This document shows, one piece after another, positions 5,451-11,939 of a DNA stretch of 27,543 nucleotides. This stretch comes from a virus. The notes under the pieces were generated by a model. It was not told the origin of the DNA, did no database searches, and was given only the letters and a program-made list of their open reading frames with translations. The first letter of the stretch is position 1, and every line of letters starts with the position of its first letter. Location of the stretch: the IMG/VR virus record IMGVR_UViG_3300025655_000226, positions 1-27,543 of that record. One strand, given 5' to 3'. A program made the translations under genes and the position numbers.

Positions 5451-7313
5451 ATGCAAATATCCATATCAATATTAGTAGGAAATGCCAATTCAGGTATTTC
5501 TTACGTTAAGAGACTAATAAGGAATTTCAAAGCTCGTGTACTTTCATACCCGAATAGCATATTCGAGGCAGAAGCTTGCTTAGACGCTACGTTAGAGGAA
5601 TTAAATGGAATTGGATTATTAGATAATGCATCGCTTATTATCACGCCTAATGCATATAATGAGGGAATATTATATGATGTAATTCCTAATACACCTCTTG
5701 GCGATATGGATGTAGTTCGTGCTACAACAGCAACGAGGGTAAATGCAGAGGGATTGATTGAAGTAGTACCGAGAAATTTATTGACTTATTCAGAGCAGTT
5801 TGAGAATGCAAATTGGGTTAAAAACAGAATCACGATAACTTCTAATGCAACAACTTCTCCCGATGGTACAACTACTGCTGATTTATTAGATACAACTGCA
5901 AATGGCTCAGGTTCTTCTGTAACTCAAAACATTAATTCAGTTTCGGGAACGAGATATAATATTTCTTTATTTGTAAAAAGAAATAATGTAGATTTTTTCT
6001 TGTTTAATATTGTTAATAGTGCTTTTACAAATGGAGTTAGAATTTGGTTTAATATAAATACAAAAACTATAAGTAGTACTTCAAATGTAGGGTCAGGTTT
6101 AAATATAAGTAATACTTTAGTAGAAGAATACGCAGATGGTTGGTTGAGGTTAAGTACTTCTGTAATAGCAGATGATTCTTTAATTAGAGCAGCATTTTTT
6201 ATAACTAATGCAAATGGTGTTTTTTCATCTATTATTGGCGATAAAGTTTACCTTTGGGGCGCTCAATTAGACCAAGGCTCAACAGCAACAGAATATTATC
6301 CAACTACAACACGTTTAAACATCCCACGTATTGATTACACAAACGGTATTTGTCCGAGTATATTGGTAGAGCCACAGAGGACTAATTTAGCTTTGTATAG
6401 TGAGGAGTTTGATAATGCTTATTGGACAAAAGACGGAACCGCAGTTGTGACTGCTAATACTACTATATCCCCAAACGGAACTTTGACAGCATATACTGTT
6501 TCGGGAGCAACTGGAACTTCAACCACAAATACAATAAGAAGAACTTTTATAGGACTTACAACCACTCATACATCATCTGTTTTTGTTAAAAGTCTTGGAG
6601 CAACTACATTTTCAATAAATAATAGAAATGGAATTACTGGGGCTGTTCCAAGAAAAATAGTAACATTAACAAGTGATTGGCAAAGAGTAGAATTGTCATC
6701 AATAATACAAGACGGTCAAGTTTGTTTTGGTGGGTCTGATGGAGATTTTGCTATCTACGGAGCTCAACTCGAAGCAGGTTCATATCCAACTTCATATATT
6801 CCAACAATAGCAAGTACAGTTACAAGAAACGCTGATGCAATTTATAAAATAGGAATTGCTGATTTAATAGGACAAACAGAAGGAACTTTCTTTATAGATT
6901 TTCAAAATAAAGTTAATGAAATAACAACTGGAGTAGTTGTTAGAATGTTGTATAGTATAACTGATGGAACTAATAATAACAGATTTTCACAAGCAATAGT
7001 TAGAACACCTACAAGAAATTATACGGATATAACAATACGTTCAAATAATGTAACCGTATCTAATATTAATGTAGATACACCAACTGGTAGATTTAAAATA
7101 GCAGTATCTTATAAAATAGGAGCAACTAAAATGTTTATAAATGGGGTATTAGTTGGGAATGTAGGTTTATCTGAAATTCCTATTATAAACAGATTATTTT
7201 TAGGTTGCTCTAGTACATCGGGGGGCGAAAATGCTAATGTGGGTATAAATACTTTTTTAATTTCAAAAACTGCTTTAACAGATGCAGAATGCGTCGCATT
7301 AACAACTTTATAA
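5451..7313 (+). CDS. Putative receptor-binding fibre/adhesin with repeated beta modules
   Basis: 620 residues. After an N-terminal domain (about 1-105) come two copies of a carbohydrate-binding-like module. Copy A (about 109-285) begins NLLTYSEQFENANW, contains SPDGTTTADLL and ends WGAQLDQGSTATEYYPT. Copy B (about 311-455) begins NLALYSEEFDNAYW, contains SPNGTLTAYTV and ends YGAQLEAGSYPTSYIPT. The C-terminal part from about 478 to the end resembles a concanavalin/LamG fold (EGTFFIDFQ, KMFINGVLVG, and the end ALTDAECVALTTL). Such modular proteins bind host surface glycans. The following small gene starts one base after the stop. Host recognition is inferred; a head fibre is the alternative to a tail fibre. 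Confidence 0.8.
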   Translation: MQISISILVGNANSGISYVKRLIRNFKARVLSYPNSIFEAEACLDATLEELNGIGLLDNASLIITPNAYNEGILYDVIPNTPLGDMDVVRATTATRVNAEGLIEVVPRNLLTYSEQFENANWVKNRITITSNATTSPDGTTTADLLDTTANGSGSSVTQNINSVSGTRYNISLFVKRNNVDFFLFNIVNSAFTNGVRIWFNINTKTISSTSNVGSGLNISNTLVEEYADGWLRLSTSVIADDSLIRAAFFITNANGVFSSIIGDKVYLWGAQLDQGSTATEYYPTTTRLNIPRIDYTNGICPSILVEPQRTNLALYSEEFDNAYWTKDGTAVVTANTTISPNGTLTAYTVSGATGTSTTNTIRRTFIGLTTTHTSSVFVKSLGATTFSINNRNGITGAVPRKIVTLTSDWQRVELSSIIQDGQVCFGGSDGDFAIYGAQLEAGSYPTSYIPTIASTVTRNADAIYKIGIADLIGQTEGTFFIDFQNKVNEITTGVVVRMLYSITDGTNNNRFSQAIVRTPTRNYTDITIRSNNVTVSNINVDTPTGRFKIAVSYKIGATKMFINGVLVGNVGLSEIPIINRLFLGCSSTSGGENANVGINTFLISKTALTDAECVALTTL

Positions 7314-7314
7314 A

Positions 7315-7656
7315 ATGAACATATACAAATTAAATTACACAGACAAAGAAACTGCAATAGCTGATTTATTAGCAAAAGGAGTTTATATTGAAACAGAAGA
7401 AGGAATTGTTTACGCGCAAGGCGTTCAAGCAGTTGTTGAAATTGGAAAGGTGGTAGAAATACAAGGTACTTACGACTCAGAAGGAAATGTAATTACAGAA
7501 CCAATCTACTACGATGGCTATGCTTATGATGTTATGAGCGAGCAAGAGATTTATTTTGAAAGCGAGATATTCCCTGTGGATTGTAAACACAGCTTTGCGG
7601 GATATGCTCAAGATGCTGATGGATACATACCGGAATCATTAAATATAGTAAATTAA
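7315..7656 (+). CDS. Small acidic protein next to the adhesin
   Basis: 113 residues, acidic, with a helical start (NYTDKETAIADLLAKGV) followed by beta-rich segments and a Tyr-rich middle (EPIYYDGYAYDVM). The end DADGYIPESLNIVN is polar. Proteins of this size and pattern often follow fibre genes in Bacteroidota phages (from memory), where an assembly chaperone or fibre-tip role has been suggested by position only. It is separated from the adhesin stop by one base, so the two are probably co-translated. Confidence 0.7.
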   Translation: MNIYKLNYTDKETAIADLLAKGVYIETEEGIVYAQGVQAVVEIGKVVEIQGTYDSEGNVITEPIYYDGYAYDVMSEQEIYFESEIFPVDCKHSFAGYAQDADGYIPESLNIVN

Positions 7657-7657
7657 A

Positions 7658-7792
7658 ATGGCAAAAGTTAAACAACAAGAAGGAACATACAAAGCAAAAC
7701 CTAAGAAAACAGGTGTAGCTGCTAAAACAAAAACAAGCACTTTAAAAACAAGTAAGAACTACGTTAAATCGTATAAATCACAAGGAAGATAA
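7658..7792 (+). CDS. Tiny Lys-rich protein
   Basis: 44 residues, very basic, beginning MAKVKQQEGTYKAKPKKTG and ending KNYVKSYKSQGR. The last base of its stop codon is the first base of the holin start (TAATG), as with other coupled gene pairs here. A lysine-rich body with a tyrosine-containing QGR end is a pattern I recall from short proteins of crAss-like phages. It may bind nucleic acid or act inside the capsid, but nothing in the sequence proves this. Confidence 0.6.
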   Translation: MAKVKQQEGTYKAKPKKTGVAAKTKTSTLKTSKNYVKSYKSQGR

Positions 7793-8223
7793 TGAAATAT
7801 ATAAACTACATAGCGGCATCATTGATACTTTTATTCGTACCAATTTACGGATTACTAATAGCGGTTGGAGCAGCAATAGTCCTTGATACATTCACAGGTA
7901 TTTTCAAGAGCGTAAAGCTTAGAGGTTGGAGCAGTGTAAGAAGTAGAATTCTATCAAATATAATTTCAAAGATGGCGCTATATGAAATATGCATTTTATT
8001 TCTTTTTGTAATAGACAAATTTGTTTTAAATGAGTTTATTGTAAGATGGTTTGGATTTGATTTTATGTTTACTAAAATATGTGCTATACTTTTAATCTTT
8101 ATTGAATTGGTTTCAATAAAAGAAAATATTGAAGAGACTTTTAATGTAGATATTTGGAAGCTACTTAAAAAAGCATTCTTAAGAGCAAAAGAAATCAAAA
8201 CAAATGTAAACGATATTGCGTAA
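7792..8223 (+). CDS. Putative holin
   Basis: 143 residues with hydrophobic segments at about 6-36 (long enough for a hairpin or two helices), 62-79 and 91-108, and a basic C-terminal helix ending in a cytoplasmic-looking tail. The DTFTGIFKSVK segment and the following GWSSVRSRILSNIISKM are typical of a holin family in Bacteroidota phages and prophages. It would open the inner membrane at the end of infection. The gene overlaps the putative endolysin by one base (TAATG) and is followed by a spanin-like gene, so position supports the call. Confidence 0.8.
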   Translation: MKYINYIAASLILLFVPIYGLLIAVGAAIVLDTFTGIFKSVKLRGWSSVRSRILSNIISKMALYEICILFLFVIDKFVLNEFIVRWFGFDFMFTKICAILLIFIELVSIKENIEETFNVDIWKLLKKAFLRAKEIKTNVNDIA

Positions 8224-8606
8224 TGAAAATAACAGTTAAAAGATTGCATAGAACAGAACACTCTACAATAGGAGAATTATCTATTGATGGCAAGTTTGAG
8301 TGTTATACTCTTGAAGATAAAGAGCGCGATGTAAAAATTAAATCAGAAACAGCTATTCCTAAAGGAGAGTATAAGGTCATAATAAATCAGTCAAATAGAT
8401 TTAAAAGACTTCTTCCTTTGTTGCTTAATGTTACAAACTTTGAAGGAGTTCGTATTCATAGCGGAAATTCAAATCACGATACAGAGGGTTGTATATTAGT
8501 TGGAACAACAAGAACTCTCGATTATATTGGAAACTCTCGAGTGGCTTTTCAGAAGCTATTTAAAAAAATGCAATTAGCAAAAGATATAACTTTAATAATT
8601 GAGTAA
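8223..8606 (+). CDS. DUF5675-type protein, putative endolysin
   Basis: 127 residues. The C-terminal half carries GVRIHSGNSNHDTEGCILVG (75-94), with His79, His85 and Cys90 in an arrangement recalling the His/Cys active site of L,D-transpeptidase-like enzymes. The N-terminal half is beta-rich with ECYTLED and IPKGEYKVI motifs typical of DUF5675. Cell-wall cleavage in the periplasm is the likely role, based on the lysis neighbourhood: the holin lies directly upstream and a spanin-like lipoprotein downstream. Biochemical activity of the family is not certain to me. Start and stop codons overlap both neighbours by one base. Confidence 0.8.
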   Translation: MKITVKRLHRTEHSTIGELSIDGKFECYTLEDKERDVKIKSETAIPKGEYKVIINQSNRFKRLLPLLLNVTNFEGVRIHSGNSNHDTEGCILVGTTRTLDYIGNSRVAFQKLFKKMQLAKDITLIIE

Positions 8607-8878
8607 TGGCAAAGACAGCAGCTTGGACAAGAAAAGAAGGAAAGTCTGAAACAGGAGGTTTAAATGCTAAAGGAGTAGCAAGTTATAGAGCCGCTAATCC
8701 GGGAAGCAAATTAAAAATGGCTGTAACAACAAAGCCTTCTAAGTTAAAGGCAGGTAGTAAAGATGCTAATAGACGAAAGTCATTCTGTGCTCGTATGGGA
8801 GGGATGCCGGGTGCTATGAAGAAACCAAATGGAGAACCAACAAGGAAAGCATTATCCTTAAAAAAATGGAACTGTTAA
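8606..8878 (+). CDS. Small basic protein resembling DUF6321
   Basis: 90 residues: MAKTAAWTRKEGKSETGGLN at the start, RRKSFCARMGGMPGAMKK in the second half, and the end KKWNC. This pattern matches a short basic family widespread in marine and freshwater phages, annotated DUF6321 as far as I recall. Two cysteines (in SFCARM and at the C-terminus) and many Arg/Lys residues suggest nucleic-acid or metal binding, but no function is known. It sits inside the lysis cassette, overlapping the endolysin stop and the spanin start by one base each. Confidence 0.8.
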   Translation: MAKTAAWTRKEGKSETGGLNAKGVASYRAANPGSKLKMAVTTKPSKLKAGSKDANRRKSFCARMGGMPGAMKKPNGEPTRKALSLKKWNC

Positions 8879-9345
8879 TGAAAAAGATACTAATACTTTG
8901 TTTTTTAATACTTACTTCTTGTGCTGCAAGAAAGGTAAACGTAGACAAAGTCGATGCTTTGGTAAAAACAGATAGTACTTCTGTAACTAAAAAAGAAACT
9001 GTAGCGACTCAAGATAATCATATTAGTATTGTAACCGATACTGATGAATTGGAGATAACGCCAATTGATACCGCAAAAGTCATTGAGGTTGATGGTAAGA
9101 AGTACAAAAATGCAAAGCTGAGATACAAAAAAGTAAAAAAGGTCTTAGTAGATAGCACTAAAATAAAAGTGTCTGAAAAAGCCTCTATTAAGGTCGAGGT
9201 AAAAAAAGACGCTAAAGTAAAAGCATTTAAAAAAGAAATTGATAAAGAAGCGAACTACTCAATTTATTTTTGGTGGCTTTTAATTCTATTGCTTATTGCC
9301 TTGGGATTTTATACTTACAAAAGAATCAACAGAACTTTATTTTAA
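8878..9345 (+). CDS. Unimolecular spanin-like lipoprotein
   Basis: 155 residues from the ATG that overlaps the preceding stop (TAATG); an earlier in-frame ATG at 8866 would add MELL and spoil the signal peptide. MKKILILCFLILTSC is a lipoprotein signal with lipobox LTSC (Cys15). A long Lys/Asp/Val-rich periplasmic stretch follows, and a transmembrane segment near the C-terminus (YFWWLLILLLIALGFYTY) ends in a basic tail. An outer-membrane lipid anchor plus a C-terminal inner-membrane helix is the design of u-spanins such as T1 gp11, which fuse the two membranes in the last lysis step. Assignment is by architecture and position, not sequence similarity. Confidence 0.75.
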   Translation: MKKILILCFLILTSCAARKVNVDKVDALVKTDSTSVTKKETVATQDNHISIVTDTDELEITPIDTAKVIEVDGKKYKNAKLRYKKVKKVLVDSTKIKVSEKASIKVEVKKDAKVKAFKKEIDKEANYSIYFWWLLILLLIALGFYTYKRINRTLF

Positions 9346-9351
9346 AATTTA

Positions 9352-9359
9352 TATCTTTG
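9352..9359 (+). promoter_or_regulatory. Bacteroidota-type promoter upstream of the packaging-gene block
   Basis: TATCTTTG matches TAnnTTTG and ends 34 bases before the ATG at 9393, right after the lysis cassette stop. The leader between is A/T-rich with two TCAAATTAAA-like repeats. No clear -33 TTTG is seen. It is placed to drive the closely packed genes from 9393 through the portal. Confidence 0.65.
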
Positions 9360-9392
9360 TATAATTAATAATCAAATTAAAATCAAATTAAA

Positions 9393-9629
9393 ATGTCAAA
9401 AGAACAAGTAACACAAGAAGAATTAACAAAAATTCAAGAATTAAACTCAGAGTTTAATAAAGCAAAAATGGCTATTGGAGATGTTGAATTACAAAAACAA
9501 CAAATCTTACGTCATATCGAAGAGTTAAAGATTCAATTCTCAGCACACGAACAATTATTAATTGATAAGTATGGTGTAGATGCAGTTATTAACATTCAAA
9601 CAGGAGAAGTAACTCATAAAACAGACTAA
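9393..9629 (+). CDS. Small coiled-coil protein
   Basis: 78 residues. A long charged helix with heptad-like spacing (EELTKIQELNSEFNKAKMAI, then VELQKQQILRHIEELKIQF) is followed by a short end, LIDKYGVDAVINIQTGEV. This helix-plus-INIQTGEV layout recurs in small proteins of Bacteroidota phages (from memory). It follows the promoter at 9352 and is five bases before the next gene. It could be a structural or assembly factor; no function is known. Confidence 0.7.
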   Translation: MSKEQVTQEELTKIQELNSEFNKAKMAIGDVELQKQQILRHIEELKIQFSAHEQLLIDKYGVDAVINIQTGEVTHKTD

Positions 9630-9634
9630 AACAA

Positions 9635-10273
9635 ATGGCAAAAATTAGCACATACTCTCAGCCAACGGCTCCAAGTTTATCGGACTACGTTATTGGAACA
9701 GACACTAGCGATGGATTAGCAACAAAGAATTTTCTTTTGTCAGACATCGTATCTTTAACTAGTACAAAAGGATTATTTGCACAAACAACTCTAGGAACAC
9801 TTATAACAAATACTATAGTTGAAACGTCTTTAATAGGGGCAGGTGTAGGTAGTTTAATTGTGCCTGCTAATGGTTTTAGTGTGGGCGATAGCTTTACAGT
9901 AAAATTATGTGGTCCTCTTTCCTGCGCGAATAATGAAACAATCCGCATAAGGATAAAATCTGATGGAATTGTAATTGGCGATTTAGGAGTTTTTCAAATG
10001 AACACCACTACGAATAAGTTTTTTGAATTAGTAGTAGATTTTACAGTAACAAAAATAGGTGGACCGGGAGTTGCTGAATTGTTTGTTAATGGTCAATACA
10101 GTTACAATCAAGATACCGCAGGTTTATTACAAGGAAGTAATTTCGGTTTAATATCTAATACTGTATTTGATACGACCGTATTAAACGCTTTATCAATTAC
10201 CGCTGAATGGGGCACATCAAAAGTAGCTAATAAAATTCAATCACAAAACTTTGTGCTTACAAAAGTATATTAG
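9635..10273 (+). CDS. Putative virion structural protein (fibre or decoration type)
   Basis: 212 residues, beta-rich. The N-terminal about 45 residues (STYSQPTAPSLSDYVIGTDT, then TKNFLLSDIVSL) are a frequent start of phage fibre or head-surface proteins and probably act as the virion anchor. The rest (FSVGDSFTVKLCGPLSC, IRIRIKSDGIVIGDLG, FFELVVDFTV) looks like a single jelly-roll-type beta sandwich. No helices or catalytic motifs are evident. Position next to other structural genes supports a virion role; whether it sits on head or tail cannot be told. Confidence 0.7.
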   Translation: MAKISTYSQPTAPSLSDYVIGTDTSDGLATKNFLLSDIVSLTSTKGLFAQTTLGTLITNTIVETSLIGAGVGSLIVPANGFSVGDSFTVKLCGPLSCANNETIRIRIKSDGIVIGDLGVFQMNTTTNKFFELVVDFTVTKIGGPGVAELFVNGQYSYNQDTAGLLQGSNFGLISNTVFDTTVLNALSITAEWGTSKVANKIQSQNFVLTKVY

Positions 10274-10296
10274 AGTTTTGGTTTAAATTAAATTAA

Positions 10297-10524
10297 ATGG
10301 ATATTAGAAAAATATCAATCGGACCTGACTATAAGAGTGGGGCAATGCACTACATAGTAGGTCAAAAAATACTTGGAGATTCAAATGAAATTAATTGTAT
10401 TAAACGGCAAGCGAAAACGGGAAATGTATTAATTTACATTATTAATAAAAAAGAAGAGGTAGTTCTATGGAAAGAGTTTACCTTTACAGTTCCAATTTCA
10501 ATCGAATTTAATATAGACTTTTAA
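10297..10524 (+). CDS. Small conserved hypothetical phage protein
   Basis: 75 residues, mixed charge, with strand-like segments (AMHYIVGQKIL, GNVLIYIINK, VVLWKEFTFTVPISIEFNIDF) and few helices, consistent with a small beta sandwich or barrel. Its stop overlaps the next start (TAATG), placing it in the same translational unit as the GroES-like protein. The pattern DIRKISIGPDYKSGAMHYIV is one I associate with short proteins in Bacteroidota phages, function unknown. Confidence 0.65.
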   Translation: MDIRKISIGPDYKSGAMHYIVGQKILGDSNEINCIKRQAKTGNVLIYIINKKEEVVLWKEFTFTVPISIEFNIDF

Positions 10525-11087
10525 TGAAATCTCCATTCTACTTCATAGTAAAGCCTATGAATGGAAAGCGATACGATAATACAAAAGACATAGGAGGAAT
10601 TGACTTTATCGTTAGTACCTCAGAAGAGGACCACAAGTTCTCTAATAGATATGCAGAAGTTATCGAGCTTCCCGTAGGCTACACCGGACCTATCTCAATA
10701 GGAGACACGCTTCTTGTGCATCATAATGCTTTTAAGTATTATAATGATATGAGAGGTCGTCAAAAAAGCGGCAAGAGTTTTTTTAAAGATGACTTATTCT
10801 TTATAGAAACAGACCAATTCTTTTTATACAAGAAAGGTTCTACTTGGAATGCTTATGACAAGTATTGCTTTGTTAGACCAATCCTTGCTACAGATTATTA
10901 TATAAAAAAATCATTTAGCGAAGAGCCATTAAGAGGGCAGATGGTTTATCCAAACGAATACCTTTTAAACAAAGGAATCAAAAAAGGGGATTTTGTTTGT
11001 TTTACTCCCGATAGTGAATATGAGTTTACTGTTGATGGAGAAAAGTTGTACCGTATGTATGACCATCAAATAACAATAAAGCTATGA
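10524..11087 (+). CDS. Protein with GroES-like appearance, putative accessory folding or structural factor
   Basis: 187 residues. Residues about 23-66 read like the GroES core: a loop with GGIDFIV, then RYAEVIELPVGYTGPISIGD and TLLVHHN, matching the GroES order mobile loop, strand, and GD-type strand before the last hairpin. The C-terminal part (IKKGDFVCFTPDSEYEFTVD and on to ITIKL) lines up well with the C-terminal part of the phage GroES at 2689-2952 (IKKDDEIYYDKVQGFTMLID to VVVVL). The fold call is inference from these two resemblances. It overlaps the preceding stop and the following oxygenase start, so it is co-translated with both. Confidence 0.6.
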   Translation: MKSPFYFIVKPMNGKRYDNTKDIGGIDFIVSTSEEDHKFSNRYAEVIELPVGYTGPISIGDTLLVHHNAFKYYNDMRGRQKSGKSFFKDDLFFIETDQFFLYKKGSTWNAYDKYCFVRPILATDYYIKKSFSEEPLRGQMVYPNEYLLNKGIKKGDFVCFTPDSEYEFTVDGEKLYRMYDHQITIKL

Positions 11088-11650
11088 TAAATATTGTAGA
11101 TGATTTTTTAGGGAAAGGAGTTTATGATTCTGTTTATAAACTTTTGTCAAATAACGAATTTCAAGAAGTTGAAGTTGGAGATAAAAAATTTTGGGTTCAA
11201 TATAGCAACAAAGACTTTGACGAATATATTGTTGGAAAGCTATCTGCTATAGATGGAGTACAGCGTGAATGTCTATTAGGATTCTTTAGAGTAGCAACCG
11301 AAGAATTTGATACTGATTGGAGAATCCACGCAGACTCAAAAGTAGGCGATATTAGACCCGAAAGAGCACTCGTGCTATATATATCTCCATCTACAAAAGA
11401 AGGTCTTCACGGAACTGCTTTTTGGAGACATAAAGATGTAGGTTATGAGATGCCTTTAGATGTTTCCAATGAAGAAGCTGATAGGTTTCTTTTAGATGAA
11501 GCAAATAACTTAGATAATTGGGATTTACATTCTGTAGTGGGATATAGACCAAATCGTGCTCTTATGTATCCTTCTAATTATTTTCACAGTAAATATCCAA
11601 ACACAGGTTGGAAAGAGGGACGTATGGTATATGTAATGTTTTATAGATAA
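11084..11650 (+). CDS. 2-oxoglutarate/Fe(II)-dependent oxygenase
   Basis: 188 residues. The double-stranded beta-helix metal site is readable: His82-Ala-Asp84 in WRIHADSKVGD, the distal His168 in NYFHSKYPN, and Arg180 in KEGRMVYVMFY that would hold 2-oxoglutarate. WRHKDVGYEMP and the IDD/VDDFL-type N-terminus also fit prolyl-hydroxylase-like members. These enzymes hydroxylate protein side chains, nucleotides or other small substrates using O2. The substrate is unknown; the gene sits between virion genes and the terminase, starts inside the stop of the GroES-like gene (ATGA), and could modify a virion protein. Confidence 0.85.
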   Translation: MINIVDDFLGKGVYDSVYKLLSNNEFQEVEVGDKKFWVQYSNKDFDEYIVGKLSAIDGVQRECLLGFFRVATEEFDTDWRIHADSKVGDIRPERALVLYISPSTKEGLHGTAFWRHKDVGYEMPLDVSNEEADRFLLDEANNLDNWDLHSVVGYRPNRALMYPSNYFHSKYPNTGWKEGRMVYVMFYR

Positions 11651-11654
11651 CGAT

Positions 11655-11939
11655 ATGACAGCTAAAGAAACAAAATTAAAGATTATTGCTGCCGGTCATA
11701 AAGCAGTATTGGAACTTATAAAAGTAGCAGAAGAATCTATCTTAAATCCTGATATGGAAGGAGACGACTTAGCTGCCGACAAGTTAAAAAATGCAGCGGC
11801 TACAAAAAAATTGGCTATATTTGATGCATTCGAGATTCTTAGCAGAATAGAAGCTGAAAAAGAAAGTCTTGATATTGCCGAAAACGGAGGAAGTAAAACT
11901 GATACAAAACAAGGGTTTGCAGAAAGAAGGTCTAAATAG
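11655..11939 (+). CDS. Putative terminase small subunit
   Basis: 94 residues, mostly helical: KLKIIAAGHKAVLELIKVAE, then DDLAADKLKNAAATKKLAIF and DAFEILSRIEAEKESLD, with a basic tail ending in GFAERRSK. It lies directly upstream of the large terminase gene and overlaps it, the usual place for the small subunit that recognises phage DNA. The AADKLKNAAATKKLAIFDAF pattern recurs upstream of terminase genes in Bacteroidota phages (from memory). No helix-turn-helix is obvious, so the assignment rests on position and helical character. Confidence 0.55.
   Translation: MTAKETKLKIIAAGHKAVLELIKVAEESILNPDMEGDDLAADKLKNAAATKKLAIFDAFEILSRIEAEKESLDIAENGGSKTDTKQGFAERRSK

Noticed and set aside
7845-8261. Open frame of 138 residues on the minus strand opposite the holin
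   Set aside because: Its composition mirrors the hydrophobic holin codons on the other strand, and there is no promoter or leader for it.
11886-11890. GGAGG as a Shine-Dalgarno site for terL
   Set aside because: It is 26 bases upstream of the preferred TTG, too far for normal use, and Bacteroidota phages rarely use this signal; it also codes within the upstream gene.
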